64,000 bases of DNA, from contig CM065169.1 in assembly GCA_033026295.1 (NCBI GenBank), positions 5,838,932 to 5,902,931 on the forward strand. Reading direction: 5' to 3'. Positions within the stretch are counted from its first letter, which is position 1. Every line of letters starts with the position of its first letter. The notes under the pieces are model-generated. The model saw only the letters and a program-made list of their open reading frames with translations, did not search any database and was not told where the DNA came from. Positions 32,256 through 43,666 of this stretch are shown in pieces. A program made the position numbers and the translations under genes. Origin of the DNA: Channa striata. Its lineage: Eukaryota; Chordata; Actinopteri; Anabantiformes; Channidae.

Positions 32256-32462
32256 ACTTGTATGGGTGTATGTCAACGGTCAGGAGGAGGGGGCGGGGGA
32301 GGGTGTATGTCAACAGTCAAGAGGGGCAGGCAGGTTTTAAAAAGACGCGATTCTTTGCCGTAAAAATGACATACTTAAAAAAGCCTGTCATTTAGAGAGA
32401 TGTTTATTAAAGAGACGGGTCTCAATCACTTTAAAAGGGCAACTATACCCTACAGCCACAAT

Positions 32463-32847
32463 AAATGCATGTAATTTCAGCATCCTTTTATGCTCGCAAT
32501 CGCCTTTTCTCAGCGAGAAAATGCTCTTTTAAAGCCAAGCTTGTATTTAACAATTTCTGCACCAAACTCAAATAAAATTGTGTCTGCTATCTTATTTAGC
32601 CTAAATCCACTCAGGAGAGACTGAAAATAAGCTTGTGGGATGTTTCCTTAAAAGACAAGTAATTCAAGCATCCTTTTATGCTCGCAATCGCCTTTTCTTA
32701 GCGAGAAAATGCTGTTTTGAAGCCAAGCTTGTATTTAACAATTTCTGCACCAAACTCAAATAAAAAACGGTATCTGCCTTCTTATTTAGCCTAAATACAC
32801 TCAGGAGAGACTAAAAATAAGCTTGTGGGATGTTTCCTTAAAAGACA
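32463..32847 (-). repeat. Satellite, two monomers in reverse orientation
   Basis: Two copies (about 195 bp each) of the satellite of 38583-64000 but reverse-complemented: GCATCCTTTTATGCTCGCAA, CCTTTTCTCAGCGAGAAAAT, AAGCTTGTATTTAACAATTT. It ends in TTCCTTAAAAGACA directly against retroviral pol. Confidence 0.95.
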
Positions 32848-32856
32848 CATACACTG

Positions 32857-34130
32857 TTGAACCAGTTACAACCAGATAAACGATGGTTTACAGTAGTTGA
32901 TCTTAGTAATGCATTCTTCTCCATCCCAATAGCCAAAGAATCACAGGGATGGTTTGGTTTCACCTATCAGATGAAAAAAATACTTAATACCAGGTTACCG
33001 CAAAGATTTTCCGAAAGTCCTACAATCTTTTCACAAGAAATAAATAACTGTTTAGCAGACGTTGATATACCAAAACACAGTCAGGTTCTGGTGTATGTTG
33101 ACGACATCCTTATAGCATCAGACACAGAACAAAACAACAAGCAAACTGCAGTAGCTCTATTTAAACACCTTCACCGAACAGGAAACAAGGCCTCATTGTC
33201 AAAGTTACAATGGGCAAAGCAACGAGTAACGTTTTTAGGACATGACTTAGTACCTGAAGGAAGGCTACTAACAGCAGACAGGAAGAAATCCATCCTAGAT
33301 GTGCCAAAACCACAGACTAAACAACAAATGATGCAATTTTTAGGATTATGTAATTATTGCAGGCTGTGGATCCCAAATTATGCTCAAATCACACAGCCAT
33401 TGCTAGATCACACACCCATGACAATGAAACAGGAAATCATGTGGACCCCAGAGGGAGAGGAAACCTTCACCTCAGTAAAACAGGCCCTCGTAGGGGCGAC
33501 AGTTTTAAGCTTACAAGACTATAAGAAAGAGTTTGTGCAGACAGTAGATTGTAAAGGCTCATTTATGAATTCTATGTTGGCACAAAAGGTTGGAGGCAGA
33601 TTCAAGCCAGTAGCATACTACTCAAAGAGACTTGACCCTGTAACATGTGCTTTTCCTACAGGCGTCAGAGCTGTGTGCTGCAGCCTTAGCAGTGCAGGCC
33701 TTAGCAGAAGTCGTCTTATTCCATCCCTTACAGTTGTTGGTCCCTCATGCAGTGGACATGTTATTGACTCACACCAAAATGACATTTTTGTCACCTGCAT
33801 GACACCTATCTGTAATATCAACACTTATGTCCCAACCACACATCACGGTTCAGAGATGTACAACACTGAACCCCTCCACACTCATACCATCTCCCGAGGA
33901 TGGAGAACAACACAGCTGTGCTGAAAACACCGAAAAGCAGTGTAAACCAAGACCAGACTTAACAGATGTAGCTCTCAATAATGGGGAGCTTTGGTTCGTG
34001 GATGGGTCATGCTCTAAGACCTCCACTGGACAAACGCAGACAGGATTTGCTATAGTGACACAAGACGCTATAGTGAAAGCAGGCAAACTACCGTCACACT
34101 TCTCACTCAGCCCAGGCAGCTGAAATAGTT
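32857..34130 (+). pseudogene. ERV reverse transcriptase and RNase H, broken
   Basis: The 355-codon frame 32857-33924 begins in RT motif A (VVDLSNAFFSIPI, Asp about residue 15) and has motif C LVYVDDILIAS (residues 78-88) intact. A connection domain follows (FLGHDLVPEG, FLGLCNYCRLWIPNYA, then the AYYSKRLDPV tether region). Near 33655 the frame shifts; the true continuation is in another frame and has a stop near 33800. RNase H starts at about 33985 (LWFVDGSCS) in the frame 33827-34123 and shifts again near 34110. In a virus these domains copy RNA into DNA and remove the RNA strand. The fingers N-terminus is missing. Inactive. Confidence 0.88.
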
Positions 34131-35148
34131 GCCCTCACCCAAGCCTGTAAAGAAGGCCGGAATAAAGACTTAACAGTTTACACAGATAGCCAATATGCTT
34201 TTTCAACACTTAAATTCTTTGCAGCCCAATGGGCAAGGAGAGGTATGACCACCTCTACAGGGAAATCAGTAGAACATGCAACATTGCAGCACATACAAAA
34301 GGGTAAAGACCCAATTTCTAGAGGAAATGCTTTCGCTGACAAAATTGCTAAAGAGGCAGCTGAAGGGAAGCGTGGGATTTTAGTGCTCACAATGAAGGAC
34401 ACAAAAACAGCGACACCATTTGATTTACAAATCCTTATAGACATGCAACAGAATGCACCCACACCAGAGCAGACTTTATGGGTAAAAAACGGGGCAGTTA
34501 AAATAGATGGCATCTACAGAATACAAAATAAACCATGTCTTCCAAAGAGCTTGTTCCACACCGCCGCAGTTTTGAGCCATGGGCCTTGCCATGTCTCAAC
34601 AGGAAGGATGGTGAAGGTGGTGGAACAGCATTTCTATGCTCATGGCTTCAATACCTATTCAAAGATTTTTTGCAGAGCCTGTCTGACATGTTGTAAACAT
34701 AATGTCCAGGGAAACGTACCTAAAAGAGGGCAATTCCCAGAGGCAAAGCATCCATTCCACTTCCTACAAATGGAAGTTATTGAACTAAACAAATGTAACA
34801 ACTATAAATACTGCCTTGTACTTATCTGCCCCTTTTCTAAGTGGGTAGAGATCATACCAAGTAAACATGCTGATGCATTAACAGTACCTAAAGCTATATG
34901 TAAATACATAATTCCCAGCCATGGAATTCCAGAAGTCATTTATAGCGACAATGGAGAACATTTTGTGAACAACATCATAAAACAGATGGCTACACATTTG
35001 GGAATCACTTTAAAGAACCATTGTTCATACCAACCCCAGAGTGCTGGGTTGGTAGAACGGAGAAATGGCAGGATCAAATTGAGATTGAAAAAGACCATGG
35101 AACAAACGGGGGACCATGGATTGAATGTTTAGATTTAGTAAAGACATA
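34110..35148 (+). pseudogene. ERV RNase H end and integrase, broken
   Basis: RNase H continues at 34110-34230 (AAEIVALTQAC and VYTDSQYAF, with the Glu and Asp of its active site). Frame 34245-35132 then carries the integrase. The zinc-binding region has a His-rich part and the pair CRACLTCC (about 34675-34695). In the catalytic core the first Asp position reads LQMEVIEL (Glu in place of Asp), the second is intact in IYSDNGEHF, and the Glu lies in AGLVERRNGRIK. The RNase H to integrase linker is shortened (HIQKGKDP jump near 34300). The reading is cut at 35149 by the solo LTR and resumes at 35659. Not functional. Confidence 0.87.
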
Positions 35149-35658
35149 TGTCACGGGTGAGGATTTTTTAAAGACCCAGAAGAACAACAACGAGAGGGAG
35201 TACAAGGGAACGTGAAACTTTATTTATAATACGTCAAACCAAACACACCAGGGCCAAAAACCAAAAACCCAAAAACCAGAAACCAAACAAACCAAAAAGG
35301 CAGAAACCAAACCTCAGAGACCAAACCTCAGTATACGGGGAAAACGGGCAATGAGTCCAAAAGCTTGAAAGTCCAGAAATCCAAATAACAGTGAGTCCAG
35401 CACCGACACAGAAGCAACGACACGGGAACAACGACACGGGAACAACGACACGGGAACAACGACATGGGTACTATGACGAGAATCTGGCGGTGAGCTGTGG
35501 TGAAAGGCAGGTATAAATGGACAGGGGGAACAGGTGAAACCAATTGAGGACAAACGAGGATGATGAAGTAATTGTGGAGCAGGACAGGATGTGGAGAAGA
35601 GCGGGTGACAAAATAAGAGTCCGGGGGGGAAGTGGAGCTGAGGGACCGAATCATGACA
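35149..35658 (-). mobile_element. Solo gypsy-type LTR inside ERV integrase
   Basis: A 510-bp unit with TGTCACGGG at the left and CATGACA at the right (TG...CA). Flanks ACATA and ATATA differ by one base and fit a 5-bp target duplication; joining the flanks restores a continuous integrase frame. On the minus strand it starts TGTCATGATTCGGTCCC and has AATAAAGTTTCACGTTCC near 35225, a polyadenylation signal in the expected place. It contains a 15-bp minisatellite (ACGACACGGGAACAA, 35412-35470) and an AAACC-rich stretch (35235-35300). No coding sequence. Confidence 0.85.
35412..35470. repeat. 15-bp minisatellite in solo LTR
   Basis: About four copies of ACGACACGGGAACAA, the last one with ACGACATGGG. 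Confidence 0.9.
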
Positions 35659-35914
35659 ATATATGAGAATAACTCCTATAGGAGGTGGGTTAACCCCGGT
35701 GGAAATCATCCATGGGAGACCCTTTGTACTCCCCATCTTAACAGATGTGATAGAAAAGCCAGAAGACATTTACACCCTAGCAGACTGGATGTGTAAAATG
35801 CTGAAAGAAAAAGAAGTTGTAAATGTAAATAATCAGCCAGACGGTGTTACGGTGTTTTGTCCCCCCAGGACTCAGCCATTAAGCCAGGCAATGGACCAAC
35901 CTACCGCAACCTAA
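35659..35914 (+). pseudogene. ERV integrase C-terminal piece
   Basis: The 83-codon frame 35663-35914 reads RITPIGGGLTPVEIIHGRPF, which is the conserved GLTPxEIxxGRPF stretch after the retroviral integrase core, and then VIEKPEDIYTLADWMCKML. It continues the integrase broken at 35149. Downstream text to about 36000 may be the integrase end (WSTIPTGDWVT region). Confidence 0.82.
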
Positions 35915-36440
35915 CCAAGCGATGGTCAACCATACCGACTGGGGACTGGGTCACGAAAGATGTGGTATCGTTATGCCAAAGTTTTAGCCACATCCTATAA
36001 CAAGTCTAACTGTTATGTATGTTTACATATGCCACATTCCTCCTCCCACCAAACCCTTTATGGACTTCCATAAGGGTTATTGTTTTTTTCCTGATGTCTA
36101 TTGAAGCCCGAGACCCAAAATAGTACCACGTAGAACCAAAGACTCCTGCAGTGTTTCAGAAAATGTTTCTTAAACCATTTGAATTCAATGCTTCCGGGCA
36201 CATAGTAAAAACATCCTGCTCTGATCTGCCGCTCATAAGTCTCAACCTCACTGTCCACGGGAAGCCCATTCGTCAGAGAGTAACAATCTTGAATGGTGTT
36301 TTGTCTGTGAGAATGGGGGGCATGGGTTCCCGTATTGTATGGAACGCCGACGGACGAAATTTACTACCGACGTTGGAAGGCTTTTAGAATCACTGTGTTG
36401 TATGACCTTCCAATAGTCTCAAACTCGTAACAGAACAGTA
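35915..36440 (+). other. Uncharacterised stretch with 78-codon frame
   Basis: Between the integrase end and satellite. Frame 36151-36387 (FNASGHIVKTSCSDLPLISL and onward to GSRIVWNADGRNLLPTLEGF) is not a family I recognise. It could be 5' text of the Tx1-like LINE that reappears at 37251, part of the ERV after pol, or chance. The start Met has no supporting context. Confidence 0.3.
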
Positions 36441-37250
36441 CCAAACTCAAATACAACTGTGTCTGCATTCTTATTTAGCCTAAATCCACTCAGGAAAGAC
36501 TGAAAATAAGCTTGTGGGATGTTTCCTTAGAAGACAGTAAATGTATGTAATTCCAGCATCTTTTTATGCTCGCAATCGCCTTTTCTCGGTGATAAAATGG
36601 TGTTTTGGAGCCGAGCTTGTATTTAACAATTTCTGCACCAAATTCAAATAAAACTGTGTCTGTCTTCTTATTTAGCCTAAATACACTCAGGAGAGACTGA
36701 AAATTAGCTTGTGGGATGTTTTCTTAAACTACAGTATATGTATGTAATTCCAGCATCGTTTTATGCTCGCAATCGCCTTTTCTCAGCGAGAAAATGCTGT
36801 TTTGGAGCCAAGCTTGTATTTAACAATTTCTGCACCAAACTCAAATAAATCTGTGTCTGCCTTCTTATTTAGCCTAAATCCACTCAGGAGAGACTGAAAA
36901 TAAGCTTGTGGGATGTTTCCTTAAAACAACAGTATGTAATTCCAGCATCGTTTTCTGCTCGCAATCGACTTTTCTCAGCGATAAAATGCTGTTTTGAAGC
37001 CAGCTTGTATTTAACAATTTCTGCACCAAACTCAAGTAAAACTGTGTCTGCCTTCTTATTTAGCCTAAATCCACCCAGGAGAGACTGAAAATAAGCTTGT
37101 GGGATGTTTCCTTAAAAGACAGTAAATGCATGTAATTCAAGCATCCTTTTATGCTCGCAATCGCCTTTTCTCAGCGAGAAAATGCTGTTTTGAAGCCAAG
37201 CTTGTATTTAACAATTTCTGCACCAAACTCAAATAAAACTGTGTCTGCCT
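36441..37250 (-). repeat. Satellite, about four monomers in reverse orientation
   Basis: Tandem reverse-oriented monomers with about 190-200-bp spacing; the recurring CACTCAGGAGAGACTGAAAA block is at about 36490, 36687, 36881 and 37074 (one with CACCCAGG). Bounded on the right by the Tx1-like fragment. Confidence 0.95.
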
Positions 37251-38515
37251 ATTTTCGGGAATCCGTGTATCAGTGTGAGAGTGGGCATTTCAAAGGGCCG
37301 AGGAGTGCTGGCTGCGGCCCTGCAAAATGTGGGAGACGTCTTAAATCAAGCAGGGGCTGTAGACGGTGATGATGTTTGTCGTAGAATCAGAAAGAAAGGA
37401 TATAATGTGAGGGCTTCAAAAATTAGACAACTTGGGGAGGAGATCAGGCAGGGGTGGCCACAGAGGTGGGAGGAGGAATTACAGGGGACAAAACTAGTTA
37501 GAGTAGACGATTATAGTATAGATTTTGCTCTGGCATGCGACGTAAAGCATAGGAAATTGCGAGACTTGCCATTGAAATTTTGGTATTGGTTTTAATAGAC
37601 AAACTCTTTCAACAACCTACAGCGGCTTTATCGTGGTGTAAACTCTTTCCCACGCGTGCGATCACTGGAGTTTGGGCAAACCTGGACAGTAAATGGTTTC
37701 CACCAGCCATTACAAATTCAAACTTTTTGTTGCGACACAGAAGAGTGTTGGTTTCCGTTGTCCTCCGCAGGATACACGGCAATGTATTCCAAAGAACTTG
37801 TGCAGTCTGCAAATTAGAAGACGATGACTTAGATTTTCTTATATTGCACTGTGGTGGGATACGGGATTTCAGGGACTGGGTGAGAGGGATTTTAACAGAC
37901 AAATGCAAGGTATTCGACGGGCTTCAAGGAGAGGGCTTGGACTGGGTGTGGTGTTTTGGAGTCCAAAAAGGCACAAAAGGGAGGAATACGGCTTTAATAA
38001 ATCTGGTTTTAAGTGTGGCACGACATGTAATATACTTAGCCAGGAATTATGCAACGTTTCAGCAGAAAACATTGAATATAAGGGTGGTGTTTAGGAACAT
38101 GCTAAAAAACTGTATGGGTATTCTTCAGGCAAATGACAAGGATGAGTTTACAAGGAAATGGGGAAAACAAAACAGTTTGTGTGTAGTAGATGAGGTGGGG
38201 GAGTGGTTCTTAGATTTTGGGTGAGTGAGGATTTAGAATGACCGAAAACTGGAGAGACAGGATCACTTTAAATGATTTTGATTTGTACTCATTGTTTATG
38301 TGTCAGGTTGAGTGTAGTACTTCAGTGTGTGATATTTCTGAAAATGTGGAACGTATTATGATGGTTCTGAAAGTATTCTGTATAGAGATTATGAAAATAG
38401 GAAATTATATTTTGGTTGTTTATTATTATTTATTGTCATTGTTTTCCCGCTTTGTAAATAGTTAAATTGTACTGTGTATTTTTGACAATAAAAAGATAAA
38501 AAAAAACAAAAAAAC
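37251..38515 (+). mobile_element. Tx1/L1-like LINE 3' portion
   Basis: A forward LINE remnant consisting of the C-terminal region and 3' UTR. It ends with GACAATAAAAAGATAAAAAA and an A-rich tail at 38485-38515. The 5' edge cuts directly into reverse-oriented satellite. L1/Tx1 affinity is inferred from the C-terminal Cys/His layout and the style of the last domain; RT itself is absent, so the clade is uncertain. Confidence 0.6.
37275..38224 (+). pseudogene. LINE C-terminal domain (Tx1/L1-like)
   Basis: Two frames, 37275-37595 and 37580-38224, joined by a frameshift near 37590. The first reads VLNQAGAVDGDDVCRRIRKK and IRQLGEEIRQGWPQRWEEEL, a region that follows RT in Tx1/L1 LINEs. The second has LPTRAITGVWANL-like text (KLFPTRAITGVWANLDSKWF), HRRVLVSVVLRRIHGN and a Cys/His cluster CAVCKLEDDDLDFLILHC (CxxC…HC), then DWVRGILTDKC and a hydrophobic helix-rich end. 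The 214 codons of the second frame are uninterrupted. Its function in retrotransposition is probably RNA binding; this is inference. Confidence 0.6.
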
Positions 38516-38582
38516 AAGCCGGTCAATTTTGACCGGGAACACTAAAGTAAGGGGCAGGAGACAAACACGAAAGGAGTGTTAA
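38516..38582. mobile_element. piggyBac-like terminus ending at TTAA
   Basis: An 18-bp inverted repeat CCGGTCAATTTTGACCGG (38519-38536), then GGAACACTAAAGTAAGGGGC and ACACGAAAGGAGTG, ending at TTAA (38579-38582), beyond which satellite resumes. A CCGGTCAA…TTGACCGG hairpin close to a terminus and a TTAA target fit piggyBac-type elements. The matching left end was not found. The satellite monomer normally has CTTTTAAGGAAAC at this point, so TTAA is the natural site. Confidence 0.5.
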
Positions 38583-39879
38583 GAAAACATCCCACAAGCT
38601 TATTTTCAGTCTCTCCTGAGTGGATTTACGCTAAATAAGAAGGCAGACACAGTTTTATTTGAGTTTGGTGCAGAAATTGTTAAATACAAGCTTGAGCTCA
38701 AAATAGCATTTACTCGCTTAGAAAAGACGATTGCGAGCATAAAAGGATGCTGGAAATACATACATTTACTGTCTTTTAAGGAAACATCCCACAAGCTTAT
38801 TTTCAGTCTCTCCTGAGTGTATTTAGGCTAAATAAGATAGCAGATACAATTTTATTTGAGTTTGGTGCAGAAATTGTTAAATACAAGCTTGGCTCCAAAA
38901 CAGCATTTTCTCGCTCTCATATTTTCCGTCTCTCCTGAGTGTATTACGGCTAAATAATAAGGCAGACACAGTTTTATTTGAGTTTGGTGCAGAAATTGTT
39001 AAATACAAGCATGGCTCCAAAGCAGCATTTTCTCGCTGAGAAAAGGCGATTGCGAGCACAAAAGGATGCTTGAATTACATGCATTTACTGTCTTTTAAGG
39101 AAACATCCCACAAGCTTATTTATATGTTCTGCTGAGTGGATTTAGGCTAAATAAGAAGGCAGACACAGTTTTATTTGAGTTTGGTGCAGAAATTGTTAAA
39201 TACGAGCTTGGCTTCAAAACAGCATTTTCTTTCTGAGAAAAGGCGATTGCGAGCATAAAAGGATGCTGGAATTACATGCATCACTGTCTTTTAAGGAAAC
39301 ATCCCACAAGCTTATTTTCAGTCTCTCCTGAGTGTATTTAGGCTAAATAAGAAGGCAGACACAGTTTTATTTGAGTCGTGCAGAAATTGTTAAATACAAG
39401 CTTTGCTTCAAAATAACATTTTCTCGCTGAGAAAAGGCGATTGCGAGCATAAAAGGATGCTAGAATTACTGTCTTTTAAGGAAACATCCCACAAGCTTGT
39501 TTTCAGTCTCTCCTGAGTGTATTTAGGCTAAATAAGAAGGCAGACACAGTTTTATTTGAGTCGGTGCAGAAATTTTTAAATACAAGCTTGGCTTCAAAAC
39601 AGCATTTTCTCGCTGAGAAAAAGCAAATGCAGCGTAAAATGATGCTTCAATTACATGCATTTACTGTCTTTTAAGGAAACATCCCACAAGCTTATTTTCT
39701 GTCTGTCCTGAGTGGATTTAGGCTAAATAAGAAGGCAGACACACTTTTATTTGAATTTGATGCAGAAATTGTTAAATACAAGCTTTGCTTTAAAACAACA
39801 TTTTCTCGCTGAGAAAAGGCGATTAGAGCATAAAAGGATGCTGGAATAACTGTCTTTTAAGAAACACCCCACAAGCTTA

Positions 39880-42010
39880 TTTTCAGTCTCTCCTGAGTAT
39901 ATTTAGGCTAAATAAGAAGGCAGACACAGATTTATTTGAGTTTGGTGCAGAAATTGTTAAATACCATCTTGGCTTCAAAACAGCCTTTTCTCGCTGAGAA
40001 AAGGCGATTGTGAGCATAAAAGGATGCTGGAAATACATGCATTTACTGTCTTTTAAGGAAACACCCCACAAGCTGTTTATATGTTTTGCTGAGTGGATTT
40101 AGGCTAAATAAGAAGGCAGACACAGTTTTATTGAAGTTTGGTGCAGAAATTGTTAAATACAAGCTTGGCTTCAAAACAGCATTTTCTTGCTGAGAAAAAG
40201 TCGATTTTATTTGAGTTTGGTGCGTAAAATGATGCTTCAATTACATGCATTTACTGTCTTTTAAGGAAACATCCCACAAGCTTATTTTCTTTCTCTTCTG
40301 AGTGGATTTAGGCTAAATAAGAAGGCAGACACAGTTTTATTTGAGTTTGGTGCAGAAATTGTTAAATACAAGCTTTGCTTTAAAACAGCATTTTCTCGCT
40401 GAGAAAAGGCGATTGCGAGGACAAAAGGATGCTGGAATTACATGGATTTACTGTTTTATAAGGAAACATCCCACAAGCTTATTTTCAGTCTCTCCTGAGT
40501 GTATTTAGGCTAAATAACAAAGCAAACACAGTTTTATTTGAGTCTGGTGCAGAAATTGTTAAATACAAGCTTAGCTTTAAAACAGCATTTCCTGGCTGAG
40601 AAAAGGCGATTGCGAGCATAAAAGGATGCTGGAGTTACTATCTTTTAAGGAAACATCCCACAAGCTTATTTTCAGTCTCTCCTGAGTGTATTTAGGCTAA
40701 ATAAGAAGGCAGACACAGTTTTATTTGAGTCGTGCAGAAATTGTTAAATACAAGCTTTGCTTCAAAACAGCATTTTCTCGCTGAGAAAAGGCGATTGCGA
40801 GCATAAAAGGATGCTAGAGTTACTGTCTTTTAAGGAAACATCCCACAAGCTTATTTTCAGTCTCTCCTGAGTGTATTTAGGCTAAATAAGAAGGCAGACA
40901 CAGTTTCATTTGAGTCGTGCAGAAATTGTTAAATACAAGCTTGGCTTCAAAACAGCATTTTCTCGCTGAGAAAAGGCGATTGCGAGCGTAAAATGATGCT
41001 TCAATTACATGCATTTACTGTCTTTTAAGGAAACATCCCACAAGCTTATTTTCTGTCTCTCCTGAGTGGATTTAGGCTAAATAAGAAGGCAGACACACTT
41101 TTATTTGAATTTGGTGCAGAAATTGTTAAATACAAGCTTTGCTTTAAAACAGCATTTTCTCGCTGAGAAAAGGCGATTGCGAGCTTAAAAGGATGCTGGA
41201 ATAACTGTCTTTTAAGGAAACACCCCACAAGCTTATTTTCAGTCTCTCCTGAGTATATTTAGGCTAAATGAGAAGGCAGACACAGATTTATTTGAGTTTG
41301 GTGCAGAAATTGTTAAATACCATCTTGGCTTCAAAACAGCCTTTCCTCGCTGAGAAAAGGCGATTGTGAGCATAAAAGGATGCTTGAATTACATGCATTT
41401 ACTGTCTTTTAAGGAAACACCCCACAAGCTGTTTATATGTTTTGCTGAGTGGATTTAGGCTAAATAAGAAGGCAGACACAGTTTTATTGAAGTCGTGCAG
41501 AAATTGTTAAATAAAAGCTTGGCTTCAAAACAGCATTTTCTTGCTGAGAAAAGTCGATTGCGAGCGTAAAATGATGCTTCAATTACATGCATTTACTGTC
41601 TTTTAAGGAAACATCCCACAAGCTTATTTTCTTTCTCTTCTGAGTGGATTTAGGCTAAATAAGAAGGCAGACACAGTTTTATTTGAGTCGTGCAGAAATT
41701 GTTAAATACAAGCTTTGCTTTAAAACAGCATTTTCTCGCTGAGAAAAGGCGATTGCGAGGACAAAAGGATGCTGGAATTACATGGATTTACTGTTTTATA
41801 AGGAAACATCCCACAAGCTTATTTTCAGTCTCTCCTGAGTGTATTTAGGCTAAATAACAAAGCAAACACAGTTTTATTTGAGTCTGGTGCAGAAATTGTT
41901 AAATACAAGCTTAGCTTTAAAACAGAATTTCCTGGCTGAGAAAAGGCGATTGCGAGCATAAAAGGATGCTGGAGTTACTGTCTTTTAAGGAAACATCCCA
42001 CAAGCTTATT
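39880..42010 (+). repeat. Higher-order repeat, about 1.36-kb period
   Basis: The variant monomer with ACCATCTTGGCTTC at 39963 recurs at 41325 and 44868; the neighbouring monomers (AAACACCCCACAAGCTGTTT, then TTATTGAAGT, then TTTCTTTCTCTTCTGAGTGG) recur in the same order. 39963 to 41325 is about seven monomers. Confidence 0.8.
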
Positions 42011-43616
42011 TTCAGTCTCTCCTGAGTGTATTTAGGCTAAATAAGAAGGAAGACACAGTTTTATTTGAGTCGTGCAGAAATTGTTAAATACAAGCTTTGC
42101 TTCAAAACAGCATTTTCTCGCTGAGAAAAGGCGATTGCGAGCATAAAAGGATGCTAGAGTTACTGTCTTTTAAGGAAACATCCCACAAGCTTATTTTCAG
42201 TCTCTCCTGAGTGTATTTAGGCTAAATAAGATAGCAGATACAATTTTATTTGAGTTTGGTGCAGAAATTGTTAAATACAAGCTTGGCTCCAAAACAGCAT
42301 TTTCTGGAATTACGCTGTTTTATCATCATATTTTCCGTCTCTCCTGAGTGTATTACGGCTAAATAATAAGGCAGACACAGTTTTATTTGAGTCGTGCAGA
42401 AAATGTTAAATACAAGCTTGGCTTCAAAACAGCATTTTCTCGCTGAGAAAAGGCGATTGCGAGCGTAAAATGATGCTGGAATAACTGTCTTTTAAGGAAA
42501 CATCCCACAAGCTTGTTTATATGTTCTGCTGAGTGTATTTAGGCTAAATAAGAAGGCAGACACAGTTTTATTTGAGTGTGGTGCAGAAGTTTTTAAATAC
42601 AAGCTTGGCTTCAAAACAGCATTTTCTCGCTGAGAAAAAGCAAATGCGAGTATAAAAGGATGCTTGAATTACATGCATTTACTGTCTTTTAAGGAAACAT
42701 CCCACAAGCTTATTTTCTTTCTCTCCTGAGTGGATTTAGGCTAAATAAGAAGGCAGACACACTTTTATTTGAATTTGATGCAGAAATTGTTAAATACAAG
42801 GTTGGCTTCAAAACAACATTTCCTCGCTGAGAAAAGGCGATTGCGAGCATAAAAGGTTGCTGGAGTTACTGTCTTTTAATGAAACACCCCACAAGCTTAT
42901 TTTCAGTGTCTCCTGAGTGTATTTAGGCTAAATAAGAAGGCAAACACAGTTTTATTTGAGTCGTGCAGAAATTGTTAAATACAAGCTTGGCTTCAAAACA
43001 GCATTTTCTCGCTGAAAAGGCGATTGCAGAGCATAAAAGGATGCTGGAAATACATACATTTACTGTCTTTTAAGGAAACATCCCACAAGCTTATTTTCAG
43101 TCTCTCCTGAGTGTATTTAGGCTAAATAAGATAGCAGATACAATTTTATTTGAGTTTGGTGCAGAAATTGTTAAATACAAGCTTGGCTCCAAAACAGCAT
43201 TTTCTTTTAAGCTCTCATATTTTCCGTCTCTCCTGAGTGTATTATGGCTAAATAAGAAGGCAGACACAGTTTTATTTGAGTTTGGTGCAGAAATTGTTAA
43301 ATACAAGCATGGCTCCAAAGCAGCATTTTTTCGCTGAGAAAAGGCGATTGCGAGCACAAAAGGATGCTTGAATTACATGCATTTACTGTCTTTTAAGGAA
43401 ACATCCCACAAGCTTATTTATATGTTCTGCTGAGTGGATTTAGGCTAAATAAGAAGGCAGACACAGTTTTATTTGAGTTTGGTGCAGAAATTGTTAAATA
43501 CGAGCTTGGCTTCAAAACAGCATTTTCTTTCTGAGAAAAGGCGATTGCGGGCATAAAAGGATGCTGGAATTACATGCATCACTGTCTTTTAAGGAAACAT
43601 CCCACAAGCTTATTTT

Positions 43617-43666
43617 CAGTCTTTCCTGAGTGGATTTAGTTAGCCTAAATCCACTCAGGAGAGACT
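43617..43666. repeat. Inverted duplication within a satellite monomer
   Basis: CAGTCTTTCCTGAGTGGATT followed almost at once by its reversed form, AATCCACTCAGGAGAGACTG, with a centre of TAGTTAGCCTA type. Normal monomers go straight from GGATTTAGGCTAAATAAG to GAAGGCAG. Confidence 0.9.

Larger units (their letters stand above)
32848..36440 (+). mobile_element. Endogenous retrovirus pol fragment (gamma/epsilon-like)
   Basis: An old retroviral copy bracketed by reverse-orientation satellite. It starts inside RT and ends after integrase. No gag, protease, primer site or own LTR is visible, and no env was identified. The single LTR inside it (35149-35658) is a later gypsy-type insertion. The RT text is of the class I ERV type. 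The boundaries fall directly on satellite monomers without a target duplication. Confidence 0.85.

Noticed and set aside
36151..36387. Possible retroviral env fragment
   Set aside because: It follows pol in position, but it has no signal peptide, cysteine pattern or membrane segment to support env; left as uncharacterised.
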